From JAPYTK01 sp964401935 (GTDB lineage: Bacteria > Myxococcota_A > Polyangia > Polyangiales > Polyangiaceae): a DNA stretch of 64,000 nt. Below the pieces are notes generated by a model. The model worked only from the letters and a program-made list of their open reading frames with translations, did not search any database and had not been told where the DNA came from. Made by a program: the position numbers and the translations under genes. The number at the start of each line of letters is the position of its first letter. Within the stretch, counting starts at the first letter, position 1. Location: positions 62,001 to 126,000 of the forward strand of contig CAYOAL010000009.1 in NCBI GenBank assembly GCA_964401935.1, read 5' to 3'. Below are positions 43,394 through 52,850 of this stretch, piece by piece.

Positions 43394-44119
43394 TTAGTGC
43401 TCGTGGCGCTCGGCGAGGCGCTCTCGCGTGGCGTCGTCGAGCTCGCCACTGGGTTCGAGACCCTCCGCGCGCTGGAAGCTCTCGATGGCGCGACGGGTGC
43501 GGGGGCCGAGCTCACCGTCGATGGGCCCCGGGCTGTGACCCAGGTTGCGGAGGCGAGCCTGAACGCCGGTGAGGTCCTCGCCGGGGTCGAGGCCGCCGAG
43601 CTCGATGCGCATCACGCTGTCGAAGGGGTGGCCATCCTCTTGTTCGTGCAACGTGAGGGTGACGAAGCGCGTCGACGGGCGCACCGAGAGCACGAGCTGG
43701 CCCTGCCCATCGGTCGTGCCCTCCGCGGTGACACCGTCAGCCACGACCGTGTAGCGGAGGTTGGCCTGGGGGGTGCCATCCTCCTCGAGCGAGAGGCGGA
43801 GCTCATGCCTTGGAACGGTCGCGCTGAAGCGATGGCTCCCCCCCGGACGCACCGCAAACGAGGCACGCTCCCGTGGCGCAGGGACGGTGACGAGATCCCC
43901 AGGAAGCAGCACCCCCTCGCGGCGGCGCTCCCGCAGCGCGGCGTTCGAGGGATGCTCCCAGAGCGCGCGCGGGTCGACGCCGTACCGCCACGCGATGGAG
44001 TGCAGGTCTTCACCCGAGCGCACGACGTGCTCTCCTTCGCCGACGGGTCCGGAGGGCGCGCTGCGGGGCGGCGCCGCCGGGGCGCCGCGGCCGTCGGGAG
44101 GATCGTCGACGTTGGTCAT
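43394..44119 (-). CDS. LysM plus peptidoglycan-binding protein of the T6SS module
   Basis: A 241-aa protein without signal peptide. A LysM domain (about 30-80: EHVVRSGEDLHSIAWRYGVD ... LLPGDLVTVP) is followed by a beta-sandwich (SLEEDGTPQANLRYTVVADG) and a C-terminal PG_binding_1 fold (LTGVQARLRNLGHSPGPIDG, then RRAIESFQRAEGL). The lack of a signal fits export by another route. Its ATG overlaps the stop of the HExxH gene (ATGA, 44119-44116). It could target the metallopeptidase or the spike to peptidoglycan, or act as cargo adaptor. Confidence 0.87.
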   Translation of the reverse strand: MTNVDDPPDGRGAPAAPPRSAPSGPVGEGEHVVRSGEDLHSIAWRYGVDPRALWEHPSNAALRERRREGVLLPGDLVTVPAPRERASFAVRPGGSHRFSATVPRHELRLSLEEDGTPQANLRYTVVADGVTAEGTTDGQGQLVLSVRPSTRFVTLTLHEQEDGHPFDSVMRIELGGLDPGEDLTGVQARLRNLGHSPGPIDGELGPRTRRAIESFQRAEGLEPSGELDDATRERLAERHEH

Positions 44120-44919
44120 GGAAGCTCGACGCCGCTCCCGCTAGCGGGCACCTGTTGGGGGTAGGCGGGGTTGCGAATGAAGCGCGTCATGAGCGACACG
44201 TTCTCGCGGTTGGGATCGTGGCGATAGCCGTTGATGTCGGCGATCCCGTGGCCTCCGTGCCGGTGCAGATCGAACTCCTCATCGCCGACGGCGTCGTGGT
44301 TGGGCTCGACCTTGTTGTGCATTCCCTCGTGGAACGCGATACCGGCGAGCTCGCGCCCCACCGCCCGCACCGCGCTCTCCCAGCTCGTGTTCCCGAGGTT
44401 GTTCACCTCGGGGTTGTGGGAGAACACCCGCTGCACGTAGATCTCGGTGAGGGCCCAGCGAGGATCGTAGTTGATGAGCGTGAGACCGATGTTGTGCGCG
44501 TTCGAGTCGCTCTCGTACGACGAGAGCACGTTGCTGTAGAAGGCGCGCATGTCGCCGCTCGTGCGACCACGCATGCTGCGCGCGAAGGGTGCGATGAGGC
44601 CGCTCGCGAAATCGCGTGAGAAGTACACCACCAGATCTCGTGCGCCGACCTCCGCGCGCGCCTCCGCCACGGACGTGACCCACACGATGTTGATCGATCC
44701 GTTCACCTGCGCGAACAGGTCGCGGAGACCGGTGATGGTCGCCTCCTCGAGGAGCTCGGCCTCCGTCTGCGGGGGGGTGGACGTGCTCATGCGACCGCGG
44801 CTCGGGAAGTCGTGGAGCTTCACCGCGATGACCTTCATCCATGGACGGCGAATCGGATTGGGCGCCGCGGGAGGCCCGCTCGCTGGCGCCCGCACCGCGC
44901 GATAGCTGGTGATGGTCAT
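44116..44919 (-). CDS. HExxH-motif protein, candidate T6SS effector
   Basis: A 267-aa protein with no signal peptide. The central motif FHEGMHNKVEPNHDA (196-210) has HEGMH (197-201) as in zinc metalloproteases, with downstream candidate ligands in DLHRHGGHG (218-225). Upstream LVVYFSRDFASG and YDPRWALTEIYV are unlike known families I recall. Overlaps of four bases with the VgrG gene upstream and the LysM gene downstream place it where T6SS effectors normally sit. It most likely is delivered with VgrG and hydrolyses peptide bonds in a target cell; catalysis is inferred from the motif only. No obvious immunity gene follows. Confidence 0.7.
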   Translation of the reverse strand: MTITSYRAVRAPASGPPAAPNPIRRPWMKVIAVKLHDFPSRGRMSTSTPPQTEAELLEEATITGLRDLFAQVNGSINIVWVTSVAEARAEVGARDLVVYFSRDFASGLIAPFARSMRGRTSGDMRAFYSNVLSSYESDSNAHNIGLTLINYDPRWALTEIYVQRVFSHNPEVNNLGNTSWESAVRAVGRELAGIAFHEGMHNKVEPNHDAVGDEEFDLHRHGGHGIADINGYRHDPNRENVSLMTRFIRNPAYPQQVPASGSGVELP

Positions 44920-47531
44920 CCTTCCTCCACGTCGTTGAGATCGGGGAACGTGACGCGGCCGGGGCCGCTGAGGTCGACCACCGCCTTGCCACGATCGTCG
45001 AGGTAGCCCATGTGCTCGCCGCCGCCGTCGAGCGTGATGATGAAGCGTTCGTAGGGGATGGGGCTCCCATCTTGATCGACCACCTCGAGCCGCATCGGCT
45101 CCCGTTCGCTGGTCTCGATGCTGTCGCTGGCCTGCCCGGGCGAGTTGAGCAGCACGCGGGCCCCCTCGACGCTCGCCTCCGAGCGAAGGCCCAGCGCGGC
45201 CCCCGACGCCTTCAACACGACGGTGTCGGCCACACCTTGGAGCCGTTCGTCGGCGGTGAGCCGAATCTCGCCGTCGGCGGCGCAGATCTGCGCGTTGGAG
45301 CCACCGAGCGTGACCGAGCTCGCGGAGAGCTGAATGCCGTGCTCGCCGATCCGCACGAAGCTCCGCCCTACCCGGAGCGTGATGTCGCGGTCTGCCTCGA
45401 GGCTGATCGACTCCATGGCGGACACCGTCGCAGATCCCTCCACGTTGAGCGTGGCGCCCTTCGGCGCCTCGGTCTGACCGACCTGGAGGGTGACGTTTCC
45501 CTTGGCGAGGGTGACCATGTTGCCATGCACGATGGTGTGGGTGCTACCGACGACGCGGCGCTCTCCCTCGGCCACGTGCACCGAGCGACTGCGCACACGT
45601 TCTTCGAGCAGCTCGTCGACCTGCACATGACGCGCGCCCCTCACGTGCTCGGTGTCGCTCGACAAGAGCTCGACGTGGCGGTCGCCATGAACGGCGATGT
45701 GCTGCTCGCCACCGACACGGAGGTGTTGATCGTCGGCCACCTCGGTGTGGTCCTGGTGATTCACGTCGAGACGACGGTCGCGCTGCACCAGATTGTGTTG
45801 GTCACGCTCGGCGCGGAGGAACACGAGCTCACGCCCCGCGGCGTCGTCGAACATGAGCGCGTTGTGGCCCGTGCTCCGCGGCGTGCTGCGAGTGACGATG
45901 CCGCTCTGCGTCTTGTAACCAGGCAGCCGGAACGGGGGTGGGAGCACGCCGTTGTACACGCAGCCGACGACGAGCGGCTTGTCCGGATCGCCTCCCTCGA
46001 ACATCACCACCGCCTCCATGCCGACGCGCGGGATGAACTGGAAGCCCCAGCCGGCGCCGGCCCACGGGTGCATGGTGCGGATCCAGCACGTGGGCTCGTG
46101 GCGCTCGTCGCGCCGATCCCAGTGGAACTTCACCTTGATCTCTCCGCGCTCGTTGACGTGGATCTCCTCCCCCTCGGGCCCGACCACTTGGGCCGTCAGA
46201 CACACCTGCACGCTGCGCCGCGGCGGACGCGCGGGCACGTAGACCACATCGCGCGGCACGCACGTGAAGCGGTTGTGATACGGCTCGGCCTTCTCCGTGG
46301 CGTGGAAGGTGGCGACCCCTTCGTGATGCACGTCGACCACCGCGTAGGCCGCGTTCGCCTCGTGGAGTGGGTGGCCTTCGAGATGAAAGCTGCGGCCCGG
46401 CTCGAGGCGGCAGGCGTGACTGCGGCCTTCGAGGAGGCGGCGGCGGCGCTGATGCTGAGCGAGGATGAGCTTGGGCTCCTCGGCTTTGCGGCTCCAGTCG
46501 GGGTAGAGGTCATCTCCGTCGTGCTCGTAGATCTCGAGATCGTCGAGCTCCGCGCCGAGAGCGTCGTCGACGCCGAGGTCGTCGAGCACGGAGAGCGCGC
46601 CACCGAGAGACGCGCTGGCCACGCCACCACGCCGCTCCGAGCCGGGCGACGGGCGGTCGCCGCTCCTGCTCTCCAGAGCGGCGAGCGGGCGCAGGAAGTC
46701 GTACTCCCGAAACACGGCAGCTGTCGGAGTGACGGCGTCGGTGAGCCTCGCCTCGACCACATAGTCCTCGTGCCGACCGGTGAGCGCCCCCGCTGCGTCT
46801 TGGTAGTGCAGCGTGGGCAGATGCCCGCGCAGCGCGTCGACGACGTCGACGATGGGCGGGTAGGACGCGTGGTCGGAGAACACCAGGGTCTCGTCGTGCT
46901 CACCCGCCGCGAGGGGCAACAACTCTCCGAGCTCCGCGAGCGGCAGCGGGGGGAGCGCCTGCGCGGCGGCGGCGAGGGCGATGTCGAGGAGCTCGTCGTG
47001 CTCGTGGCCGTGGTCGAAGCGAAACCAGAGCCCATTCTCGGCGCACAGTCGACACAAGAGGTCGAAATCGGTCTCCTCGAACTGCGTGCAGTAGGGGCGC
47101 GAGGGCAGCGGCTTGTCGAGCGCCCAGCGGGTGTGGACGCGCAGCCGCGCGGCGACGGCGTCGATCACCTCGTCGACCCGCTTGTCTTGGAAGATGTGCG
47201 AGCCCCTCCGCTTGCGGAGGAGCCACGCGCGCGGCACCAACGTGAGCGAATAGCGTTGGGCATCGCGGAGGCCGCCGGCGTCGGCGCCGTCGCGGGCGAT
47301 GCGGGCGATCACGCCGCGGATCACGCGACGCTGTTCGCCCACGCGCAGGGCGAGCCGCGCCCGTTGGCCCAGCGCGACCGCGCGGAGGAGGGGCTCCGGC
47401 AGGCACGACGCCACGAGCACCTCGAACCGATGGAGACGTGAGATCCCCTCACGCCCGGAGAATCGCAAGAGCGACAGCGCCCGCGCAGGGAGCCGCCCGA
47501 CCGTGATGGCGTAGCTGACGTCGAGGGCCAT
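44916..47531 (-). CDS. vgrG: T6SS spike protein VgrG with C-terminal extension
   Basis: An 871-aa VgrG/TssI. The gp27-like part begins RALSLLRFSGREGISRLHRF. The gp5-like OB domain has VNERGEIKVKFHWDRRDERH and WAGAGWGFQFIPRVGMEAVV, followed by GGDPDKPLVVGCVYNG. The needle repeats lie at about 545-790 (HNLVQRDRRLDVNHQDHTEV, VTLQVGQTE, ISLEADRDITLRVGRS). The final 70 residues (MRLEVVDQDGSPIPYERFII) are a carboxypeptidase-regulatory-like cargo platform rather than a toxin. It forms the tip of the contractile spike. Its stop overlaps the HExxH gene start. No other T6SS core gene is in the window. Confidence 0.95.
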   Translation of the reverse strand: MALDVSYAITVGRLPARALSLLRFSGREGISRLHRFEVLVASCLPEPLLRAVALGQRARLALRVGEQRRVIRGVIARIARDGADAGGLRDAQRYSLTLVPRAWLLRKRRGSHIFQDKRVDEVIDAVAARLRVHTRWALDKPLPSRPYCTQFEETDFDLLCRLCAENGLWFRFDHGHEHDELLDIALAAAAQALPPLPLAELGELLPLAAGEHDETLVFSDHASYPPIVDVVDALRGHLPTLHYQDAAGALTGRHEDYVVEARLTDAVTPTAAVFREYDFLRPLAALESRSGDRPSPGSERRGGVASASLGGALSVLDDLGVDDALGAELDDLEIYEHDGDDLYPDWSRKAEEPKLILAQHQRRRRLLEGRSHACRLEPGRSFHLEGHPLHEANAAYAVVDVHHEGVATFHATEKAEPYHNRFTCVPRDVVYVPARPPRRSVQVCLTAQVVGPEGEEIHVNERGEIKVKFHWDRRDERHEPTCWIRTMHPWAGAGWGFQFIPRVGMEAVVMFEGGDPDKPLVVGCVYNGVLPPPFRLPGYKTQSGIVTRSTPRSTGHNALMFDDAAGRELVFLRAERDQHNLVQRDRRLDVNHQDHTEVADDQHLRVGGEQHIAVHGDRHVELLSSDTEHVRGARHVQVDELLEERVRSRSVHVAEGERRVVGSTHTIVHGNMVTLAKGNVTLQVGQTEAPKGATLNVEGSATVSAMESISLEADRDITLRVGRSFVRIGEHGIQLSASSVTLGGSNAQICAADGEIRLTADERLQGVADTVVLKASGAALGLRSEASVEGARVLLNSPGQASDSIETSEREPMRLEVVDQDGSPIPYERFIITLDGGGEHMGYLDDRGKAVVDLSGPGRVTFPDLNDVEEG

Positions 47532-47647
47532 CGCTCAGAGGGTGGGACGTTGGTCTCGCGCCGCGCTCGCCCAGCTCACGGACGGCAGGCTAACGCCTCC
47601 ATCCCTGCGAGCCAACGGCTCGTTCACGACGAGGCCGAGCGCGCCGC

Positions 47648-47938
47648 CTACCGGAGGCTCGGCTGCCCCTTCCCACCTTTCGAGTCGCCGACGATCTTCG
47701 GGGCGCCTTCGAGCTTCGGAGGCTCGAGCACGCCGGTCTCCGGGGCGACGTTGATGTCGAGGGGAGCGGCGTGACCCGCGGACGCGCTCGCGTTGGGGTG
47801 CGGCTCCACAACCGGACCGCTGGTGGTCGCGGCGCCAGGTGCACCCGATCCAACACGCTCCTCGCAGCCCAACAGGGCGCAGGGAAGCGCCAACAAGACC
47901 CAGGGGAACACACGGATGCCGGGAGGTGCTTGCGCCAT
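47648..47938 (-). CDS. Small lipoprotein upstream of vgrG
   Basis: A 96-aa protein. PWVLLALPCALLGC ends in a lipobox, followed by a Ser/Ala/Gly/Pro-rich tail to the end (EPPKLEGAPKIVGD). The ATG at 47938 was chosen as the start of the signal sequence. It lies 116 bp upstream of vgrG in the same direction. T6SS clusters carry a lipoprotein (TssJ), but this one lacks TssJ-like strands; the proximity may be chance. Confidence 0.6.
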   Translation of the reverse strand: MAQAPPGIRVFPWVLLALPCALLGCEERVGSGAPGAATTSGPVVEPHPNASASAGHAAPLDINVAPETGVLEPPKLEGAPKIVGDSKGGKGQPSLR

Positions 47939-48213
47939 GATATCGCCTGAGTTTGCCGCAGTCGCGGCCCGCTCTTCAACTCCGCAACGCCTCCCCCGAG
48001 CCAGAGCACGAAAGGGACGACGTGAGGCGGTTAGCGACCGACGGGGTGGCGCACGGCGTCCGACGACAAGGTGCTTCCGACGTCGCGGCGCGGTAGGCGC
48101 GCGTCCTCCATCCACCGCGGAGCGGCGACCCTTCTTGCAGTTTAAGTGGAAAATTCCGTTGTGAATAACTAGTGCCTCGGCGAGGCTGGACGTTACGCCT
48201 GAGGTTCGAGCTC

Positions 48214-49566
48214 ATGAACAAACGACCAAGATCCGCGTGGTGGGTGGTGGGCGCGCTGGCCGTGATGGCCTGCGGCTCCGACGATCAAGTCACGTCGAGC
48301 AGCCAGGGCGGTGCCGGGGCCGCTGCCGCAGGACCGACCACCGGCGGCGCAGGACCGACCACCGGTGGAGGCAGCGCGAGCGGCGGCTCGGGGGCGACGG
48401 GCGGTGGCGCCACGGGCGGGTCGAGCTCCGGGGGCGGGACCACGACCGCGAGCGGGGGCGCAGGTGGCGTCGACTTCACCTATGATCCGACCGGCGGGGC
48501 CGGGGGTGGCACGAGCTGCGCCGCGACCGAGGTCAAGGGCGACAAGCCCCCCGTCGACATTATCGTCGCCATCGACAACTCCGGGAGCATGGGCGACGAG
48601 GCTGCTCAGGTTCGCGCCAACATCAACGGGAGCTTCGCCGATGTGCTCGCCGCCGGGGGGCTCGACTACCGCGTGGTGATGATCTCCAGCGTGGGCACCA
48701 CCGGCCAGGCGGTGTGCGTGGCGCCGCCGCTCGGAGGACCCGGCTGCGGCGACAACCCGCCGATCTTCCGGCGCATCCCGCGCACGATCAGCAGCAGCGA
48801 CGCGCTCCAGCGCATCCTGTGCACGTATGACGGCACGGCGGGCAGCTGCGCGGCGGGCAGCTTCACCTGCAGCGCCACGGATCAGGGCCTCGCCATGCGG
48901 TGGGACGACTTCCTCCGCTTCGACGCGCTCAAGGTGTTCATCGTGATCACCGACGACAACTCCACGTCCTTGCCGGGGGCCATTGGGCTCGCGGAGGCGC
49001 AGTGCTTCGACGAGGCGCTCCTCGCGAAGCCGCCAGCGGGCATGTTCGGCACCGCCCAGGATCGCAAGTACACCTTCTACGGCATCTTCGGAGTCAACAA
49101 CGGCTTCGACTCCACCTGCCCGGTGAGCTCGAGCGTCACCTGTTCCGACATCGGCGGCGGCGCCGGCGTGAACAGCGGCGTCACCTACCAAGCGCTCATC
49201 AACTGCGTGCTCGGTAAGACCACGGGCCACACCCACAGCTCCTGCCAGCTCGACTACTCGCCCCTGTTCCAGGCGATCGCGAGCGACGTGGTTAGCCAGC
49301 TCTCGTGTGAGTACACGGTGCCGCAGAACGACCCCAACGGGCAGGCGATCGATCCCGAGCAGGTGTCGGTGAAGTTCATCGACTCCTCGTCCGTGGAGAC
49401 CGATCTCCCGCGGGTCAACGACGCCGCCGCGTGCACCGGGGCCGAGTGGTACTACGAGGACAACCTCGCCCCCACCACCATCCTCTTGTGCCCCGACGCT
49501 TGTACGCTCGTTCAGAGCGACAACCTCGGTGAAGTGAAGATCAACGTCGGGTGCCTCCAAGGATGA
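48214..49566 (+). CDS. VWA-domain lipoprotein 1
   Basis: A 450-aa lipoprotein. Lipobox VMAC, a Gly/Ser/Thr-rich linker (GGAGPTTGGG types, 25-90), and a von Willebrand A domain whose metal site is VAIDNSGSMG (D-x-S-G-S) with a later TDDNS at the second strand. Several cysteines occur in the C-terminal half (CLQG end). VWA proteins bind ligands through Mg2+. An AT-rich tract (48141-48170) lies upstream and may be part of a promoter. It is the first of three lipoprotein genes joined by ATGA overlaps. Confidence 0.87.
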   Translation: MNKRPRSAWWVVGALAVMACGSDDQVTSSSQGGAGAAAAGPTTGGAGPTTGGGSASGGSGATGGGATGGSSSGGGTTTASGGAGGVDFTYDPTGGAGGGTSCAATEVKGDKPPVDIIVAIDNSGSMGDEAAQVRANINGSFADVLAAGGLDYRVVMISSVGTTGQAVCVAPPLGGPGCGDNPPIFRRIPRTISSSDALQRILCTYDGTAGSCAAGSFTCSATDQGLAMRWDDFLRFDALKVFIVITDDNSTSLPGAIGLAEAQCFDEALLAKPPAGMFGTAQDRKYTFYGIFGVNNGFDSTCPVSSSVTCSDIGGGAGVNSGVTYQALINCVLGKTTGHTHSSCQLDYSPLFQAIASDVVSQLSCEYTVPQNDPNGQAIDPEQVSVKFIDSSSVETDLPRVNDAAACTGAEWYYEDNLAPTTILLCPDACTLVQSDNLGEVKINVGCLQG

Positions 49567-50762
49567 CCATGGGAAACCCCCAAGCCATGGGTGTCGTCGC
49601 GGTGGTCCTCCTCCTCGGTGCGGTCCCGGCCTGTGAAGACGACGGCGCGCTCGGCACGCCGGGGGCCGGCGGCGTGGGCGGCGGAACCGCCGGCACGATG
49701 TCCACCGGCGGCTCGGGCGCCGGCTTCTCCATCTCCAGCAGCGGCCCCGGCGGCAACGGCGGCGCCGTGAACTGTGGGGAGTCGACGGTGGAGGCGACGC
49801 TGCGCCCTGCCAACATCCTCTTCGTGGTGGACCGCAGCGGCAGCATGCTGTGCAACGCCCCTCCCATCCAGTCGAGCTCGGCGTGCGAGCTCAACCCGGT
49901 GAAGCTCGATCCGAACGAGCCGAGCAAGTGGGACATCACCGCGCAGGCGCTGAAGGACGCGTTCGCAGCCATGCCCTCCACCACGAGCGTCGGCGTGGCC
50001 TACTTCAACAACGACGACGGCTGTGGCGTCGATCAGGTGCCCTCGGTGCCGGTCGCGACGCTCGACGCGACGCAGCTAGGGCTCCTCGTCGACAGCATCG
50101 ACGGTGTGGTGCCCAAGGGCCCGACCCCCATCGTGGGTGGCGTGACCTTGGGCTACGCGCATCTGCACTACGACATCGCGCTCGAGGGCAACGACTTCCT
50201 CGTCCTCTTCACCGACGGCAAGGAGACCTGCGCGTCGCACCTCGAGGACAAGCTCGTCGACGAGACGGTGCCCATGGCGCGCAGCGTGAACATCCGCACC
50301 TTCGTCATCGGCGCGCCGGGGAGCGATCCGGCGCGGGCGCTCCTCTCGCGCATCGCGTGGGCCGGCGGCACCGCCGGCGATCCGCAGTGCGTCCATGATG
50401 CGGCGCCAGCCGACGTGGGGAACTGCCACATCGATCTCACCGATCCGAACATCGACTTCGCCACCGAGCTCGCGAACGCGCTCGCGGCCATCAGTGGTCA
50501 GGCCCTGGGTTGCGAGTTCGACGTGCCCTCGGAGGTGGGGGCCGACGTGGACTACAACCAGGTGAACGTGCAGTTCACCGGCGGCGACGGCAGCGAGACC
50601 GACTTCGCCCAAGACAACGGCGCTTGCGACATGGCCGACGGCTGGCAGTACAACGCCGACAGGACGAAGATCATCCTCTGCGGTGCCGCCTGTGAGCTCG
50701 CGAAGAGCGATCCCGACGGCAAGGTGAAGATCACCCTCGGCTGCGACACGGTGGTGAAATGA
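49563..50762 (+). CDS. VWA-domain lipoprotein 2
   Basis: A 399-aa lipoprotein (lipobox VPAC). A Gly-rich linker, then a VWA domain with LFVVDRSGSM (MIDAS D-x-S-G-S) and LVLFTDGKETC at the second metal ligand strand. The C-terminal third resembles the end of lipoprotein 1 (CGAACELAKSDPDGKVKITL versus CPDACTLVQSDNLGEVKINV), so the two are paralogues. ATG 49563 overlaps the previous stop; ATG 49569 is also possible. Confidence 0.87.
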   Translation: MTMGNPQAMGVVAVVLLLGAVPACEDDGALGTPGAGGVGGGTAGTMSTGGSGAGFSISSSGPGGNGGAVNCGESTVEATLRPANILFVVDRSGSMLCNAPPIQSSSACELNPVKLDPNEPSKWDITAQALKDAFAAMPSTTSVGVAYFNNDDGCGVDQVPSVPVATLDATQLGLLVDSIDGVVPKGPTPIVGGVTLGYAHLHYDIALEGNDFLVLFTDGKETCASHLEDKLVDETVPMARSVNIRTFVIGAPGSDPARALLSRIAWAGGTAGDPQCVHDAAPADVGNCHIDLTDPNIDFATELANALAAISGQALGCEFDVPSEVGADVDYNQVNVQFTGGDGSETDFAQDNGACDMADGWQYNADRTKIILCGAACELAKSDPDGKVKITLGCDTVVK

Positions 50763-52645
50763 GACCTACGCGATGGATCTCGGGCGCCGCGCTCCTCGTC
50801 ACCGCGGCTTGTGGGAGCAGCGGCACGAACAACAACCCAGGCGTCGGAGGCAGCGGCGCCAGCGGCGGCAGCGGCGGCAGCACGAGCACCCAGACGCAGT
50901 CGGGCGGCGCCGGGGGCGAGGGCCTCACCGGTCCGTGCGACCCCGGTGACGAGGTGGATTGCTACACGGGGCCTGCGGGCACCTTGGACGTGGGCCTGTG
51001 TCGCGGTGGCACCGCCACCTGCACCGAGGAAGGCACCTGGGGCGCGTGCGCGGGCGAGGTGCTCCCGGAGCCCGAGTCGTGCCTCACGCCCGATGACGAG
51101 GATTGCGACGGCCAGACCAACGAGGGCGGCGAGGGCTGCGTCTGCACCCCCAACCAGTCGCAGTATTGCTACAGCGGCGATCCGCTCACCGAGAACGTGG
51201 GCGTCTGCGTGGGTGGCATCCGCGAGTGCAACGCGCAAGGCACCGCGTGGGGCGCCTGCACCGGCGAGGTCACGCCGCAGGCGGAGGACTGCAACACGCA
51301 AGGCATCGACGAGGACTGCGACGGCCTCACGCCGGTGTGCCCGGCCACCTGGTCGCTGGTGTTCGGCGACAACAAGCCGCAGGTGGTGAAGGCGGTGGTC
51401 ACCGATGCGTCCGGCAACGTGTACTTCGCCGGCGAGCTCGAAGGCACCATCACCATCGGCGGCGCCAACCACACCTCCGCCGGCGCCACCGACGCCATCG
51501 TGGGCAAGCTCGATCCCGACGGCAATCGCATCTGGACGCGCATCGCCGGCAACGCCGAGCTCCAAGGCGCGCTCGCCCTCGCCGTGGACAGCGCCGGCGA
51601 CGTGTGGGTGACCGGCTATCACCGAGGCACCATCAACTGGGGAGGGAGCAACCTCTCCACCGCCTTGGGCTCCAACGTCTACCTCGCCAAGCTGCGCGGG
51701 ACCGACGGCGCCCATCTCTTCTCGGCGACCTACGGTTCGAGCGCGGCCACGTCCGACGAGGTGGGCTCGGCGCTCGCCGTCGACGCCTCCGACAACGTGT
51801 GGATGGCGGGCCACATCAGCAGCAGCACCAACTTCGGGGGCAGCGCGCTCGCCCCGTCGCCCACGGGCGTGCCCGACGCGTTCGTGGCGAAGTTCACCTC
51901 CGCTGGAGCCCACCTGTTCAGCGCCCGCTATGGCGACACCAACTTCCAATACGCCACCGGCATCACCGTGGGCCCCAACGGCGAGGTGTTCGCGACGGGG
52001 CACTTCCGCGGCACCATCCACTTGGGGGGGAGCGCTCTCACCTCGGCCGGGCTCGGCGACGTGTGGGTGACCGAGCTCACCTCGGCCGGCGCCCACGTGT
52101 GGTCGGCGAGCTTCGGCGACACCGGGGAACAGCTCGCGCGCGCCATCACGGTGGGGTTAGGCGGCGGACCCGTCGTGGCCGGCGAGTTCGAGGGCGACGT
52201 GGACTTCGGCGGCGGTGCGCTCGCGAGCGCCGGGCAGCTCGACGTGTTCCTGGTGGAGCTCGCGCCCACCGACGGCGCACACGTGGCGAGCCGGCGCTTC
52301 GGCGGCGCAGGGAGCGAGTCGGCGCTCGCCGTCGCGTGGGACGCAGGCGGCTACCTCATCCTCGGCGGCTACACGACGGGGAGCGTCGACTTCGGCACGA
52401 CGCTCATCACGAGCCTTGGTGGTCGGGACGGCTTCGTGGCCAAGCTCGACGACATGGCCTTCGGGGCCACGTGGGTGCGGAGCTTCGGCGACGCATCGTT
52501 CCATCAAGAGGCGGCGGGCGTGGCGGTGGATCCGAACGGCAACGTGGTGGCCGGCGGTCAGTTCACCGGCCAAGCCGATCTGGGCTCGGGCACGGTCACG
52601 AGCGCCGGCAGCACGGACGGGTTCATCGCGAAGTATCCGCCCTGA
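50759..52645 (+). CDS. Beta-propeller (SBBP-type) lipoprotein
   Basis: A 628-aa lipoprotein (lipobox TAAC). A short Gly/Ser linker leads to two Cys-rich MopE-like modules (CDPGDEVDCYTGPAGT, EDCDGQTNEGGEGC, EDCDGLTPVC). The rest is about seven repeats of about 45 residues with the consensus G-x-x-x-DAxVxKLD/xTS-x-GAHxWSAxFGD, typical of SBBP/beta-propeller blades. The ATG (50759) overlaps the stop of VWA lipoprotein 2. The three-gene set may form a surface adhesive complex. Confidence 0.85.
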   Translation: MRPTRWISGAALLVTAACGSSGTNNNPGVGGSGASGGSGGSTSTQTQSGGAGGEGLTGPCDPGDEVDCYTGPAGTLDVGLCRGGTATCTEEGTWGACAGEVLPEPESCLTPDDEDCDGQTNEGGEGCVCTPNQSQYCYSGDPLTENVGVCVGGIRECNAQGTAWGACTGEVTPQAEDCNTQGIDEDCDGLTPVCPATWSLVFGDNKPQVVKAVVTDASGNVYFAGELEGTITIGGANHTSAGATDAIVGKLDPDGNRIWTRIAGNAELQGALALAVDSAGDVWVTGYHRGTINWGGSNLSTALGSNVYLAKLRGTDGAHLFSATYGSSAATSDEVGSALAVDASDNVWMAGHISSSTNFGGSALAPSPTGVPDAFVAKFTSAGAHLFSARYGDTNFQYATGITVGPNGEVFATGHFRGTIHLGGSALTSAGLGDVWVTELTSAGAHVWSASFGDTGEQLARAITVGLGGGPVVAGEFEGDVDFGGGALASAGQLDVFLVELAPTDGAHVASRRFGGAGSESALAVAWDAGGYLILGGYTTGSVDFGTTLITSLGGRDGFVAKLDDMAFGATWVRSFGDASFHQEAAGVAVDPNGNVVAGGQFTGQADLGSGTVTSAGSTDGFIAKYPP

Positions 52646-52689
52646 CGCGCTCTGCGGCGCTCGTGCTAGAACCGGGGGGCGCCCCTCAT

Positions 52690-52830
52690 CCTGGTTGCGG
52701 TGGCCTCTCCGGTCGTGCTCACGCGGCGTGTGACGACAACAAGGGCGCCGACTCCCCGTCGGGCGATGGCAGCGCCAAGACGGACGAAGCCAAGAAGAGC
52801 GACGTCGCGCTGGGGGAGTTTCTCTCGTGA
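52690..52830 (+). pseudogene. Truncated ABC substrate-binding lipoprotein remnant
   Basis: Removing one base near 52728 restores a signal ending in LTAC followed by DDNKGADSPSGDGSAKTDEA and KKSDVALGEFLS, the start of branched-chain amino-acid type binding lipoproteins. No start codon precedes it, and it ends at a TGA after about 45 residues where the mature protein would begin. It is therefore a broken fragment. Confidence 0.5.
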
Positions 52831-52850
52831 TGGTCGTCCCGCTCAGCGGG

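Noticed and set aside
47648..47938. TssJ-type T6SS lipoprotein
   Set aside because: It has a lipobox and lies upstream of vgrG but is only 96 aa of low complexity, without the TssJ beta-sandwich.
48135..48170. Sigma-70 promoter upstream of VWA lipoprotein 1 (TTGCAG and TGAATA)
   Set aside because: The spacer is about 21 bases and the -10 match is poor, so only an AT-rich tract is noted.
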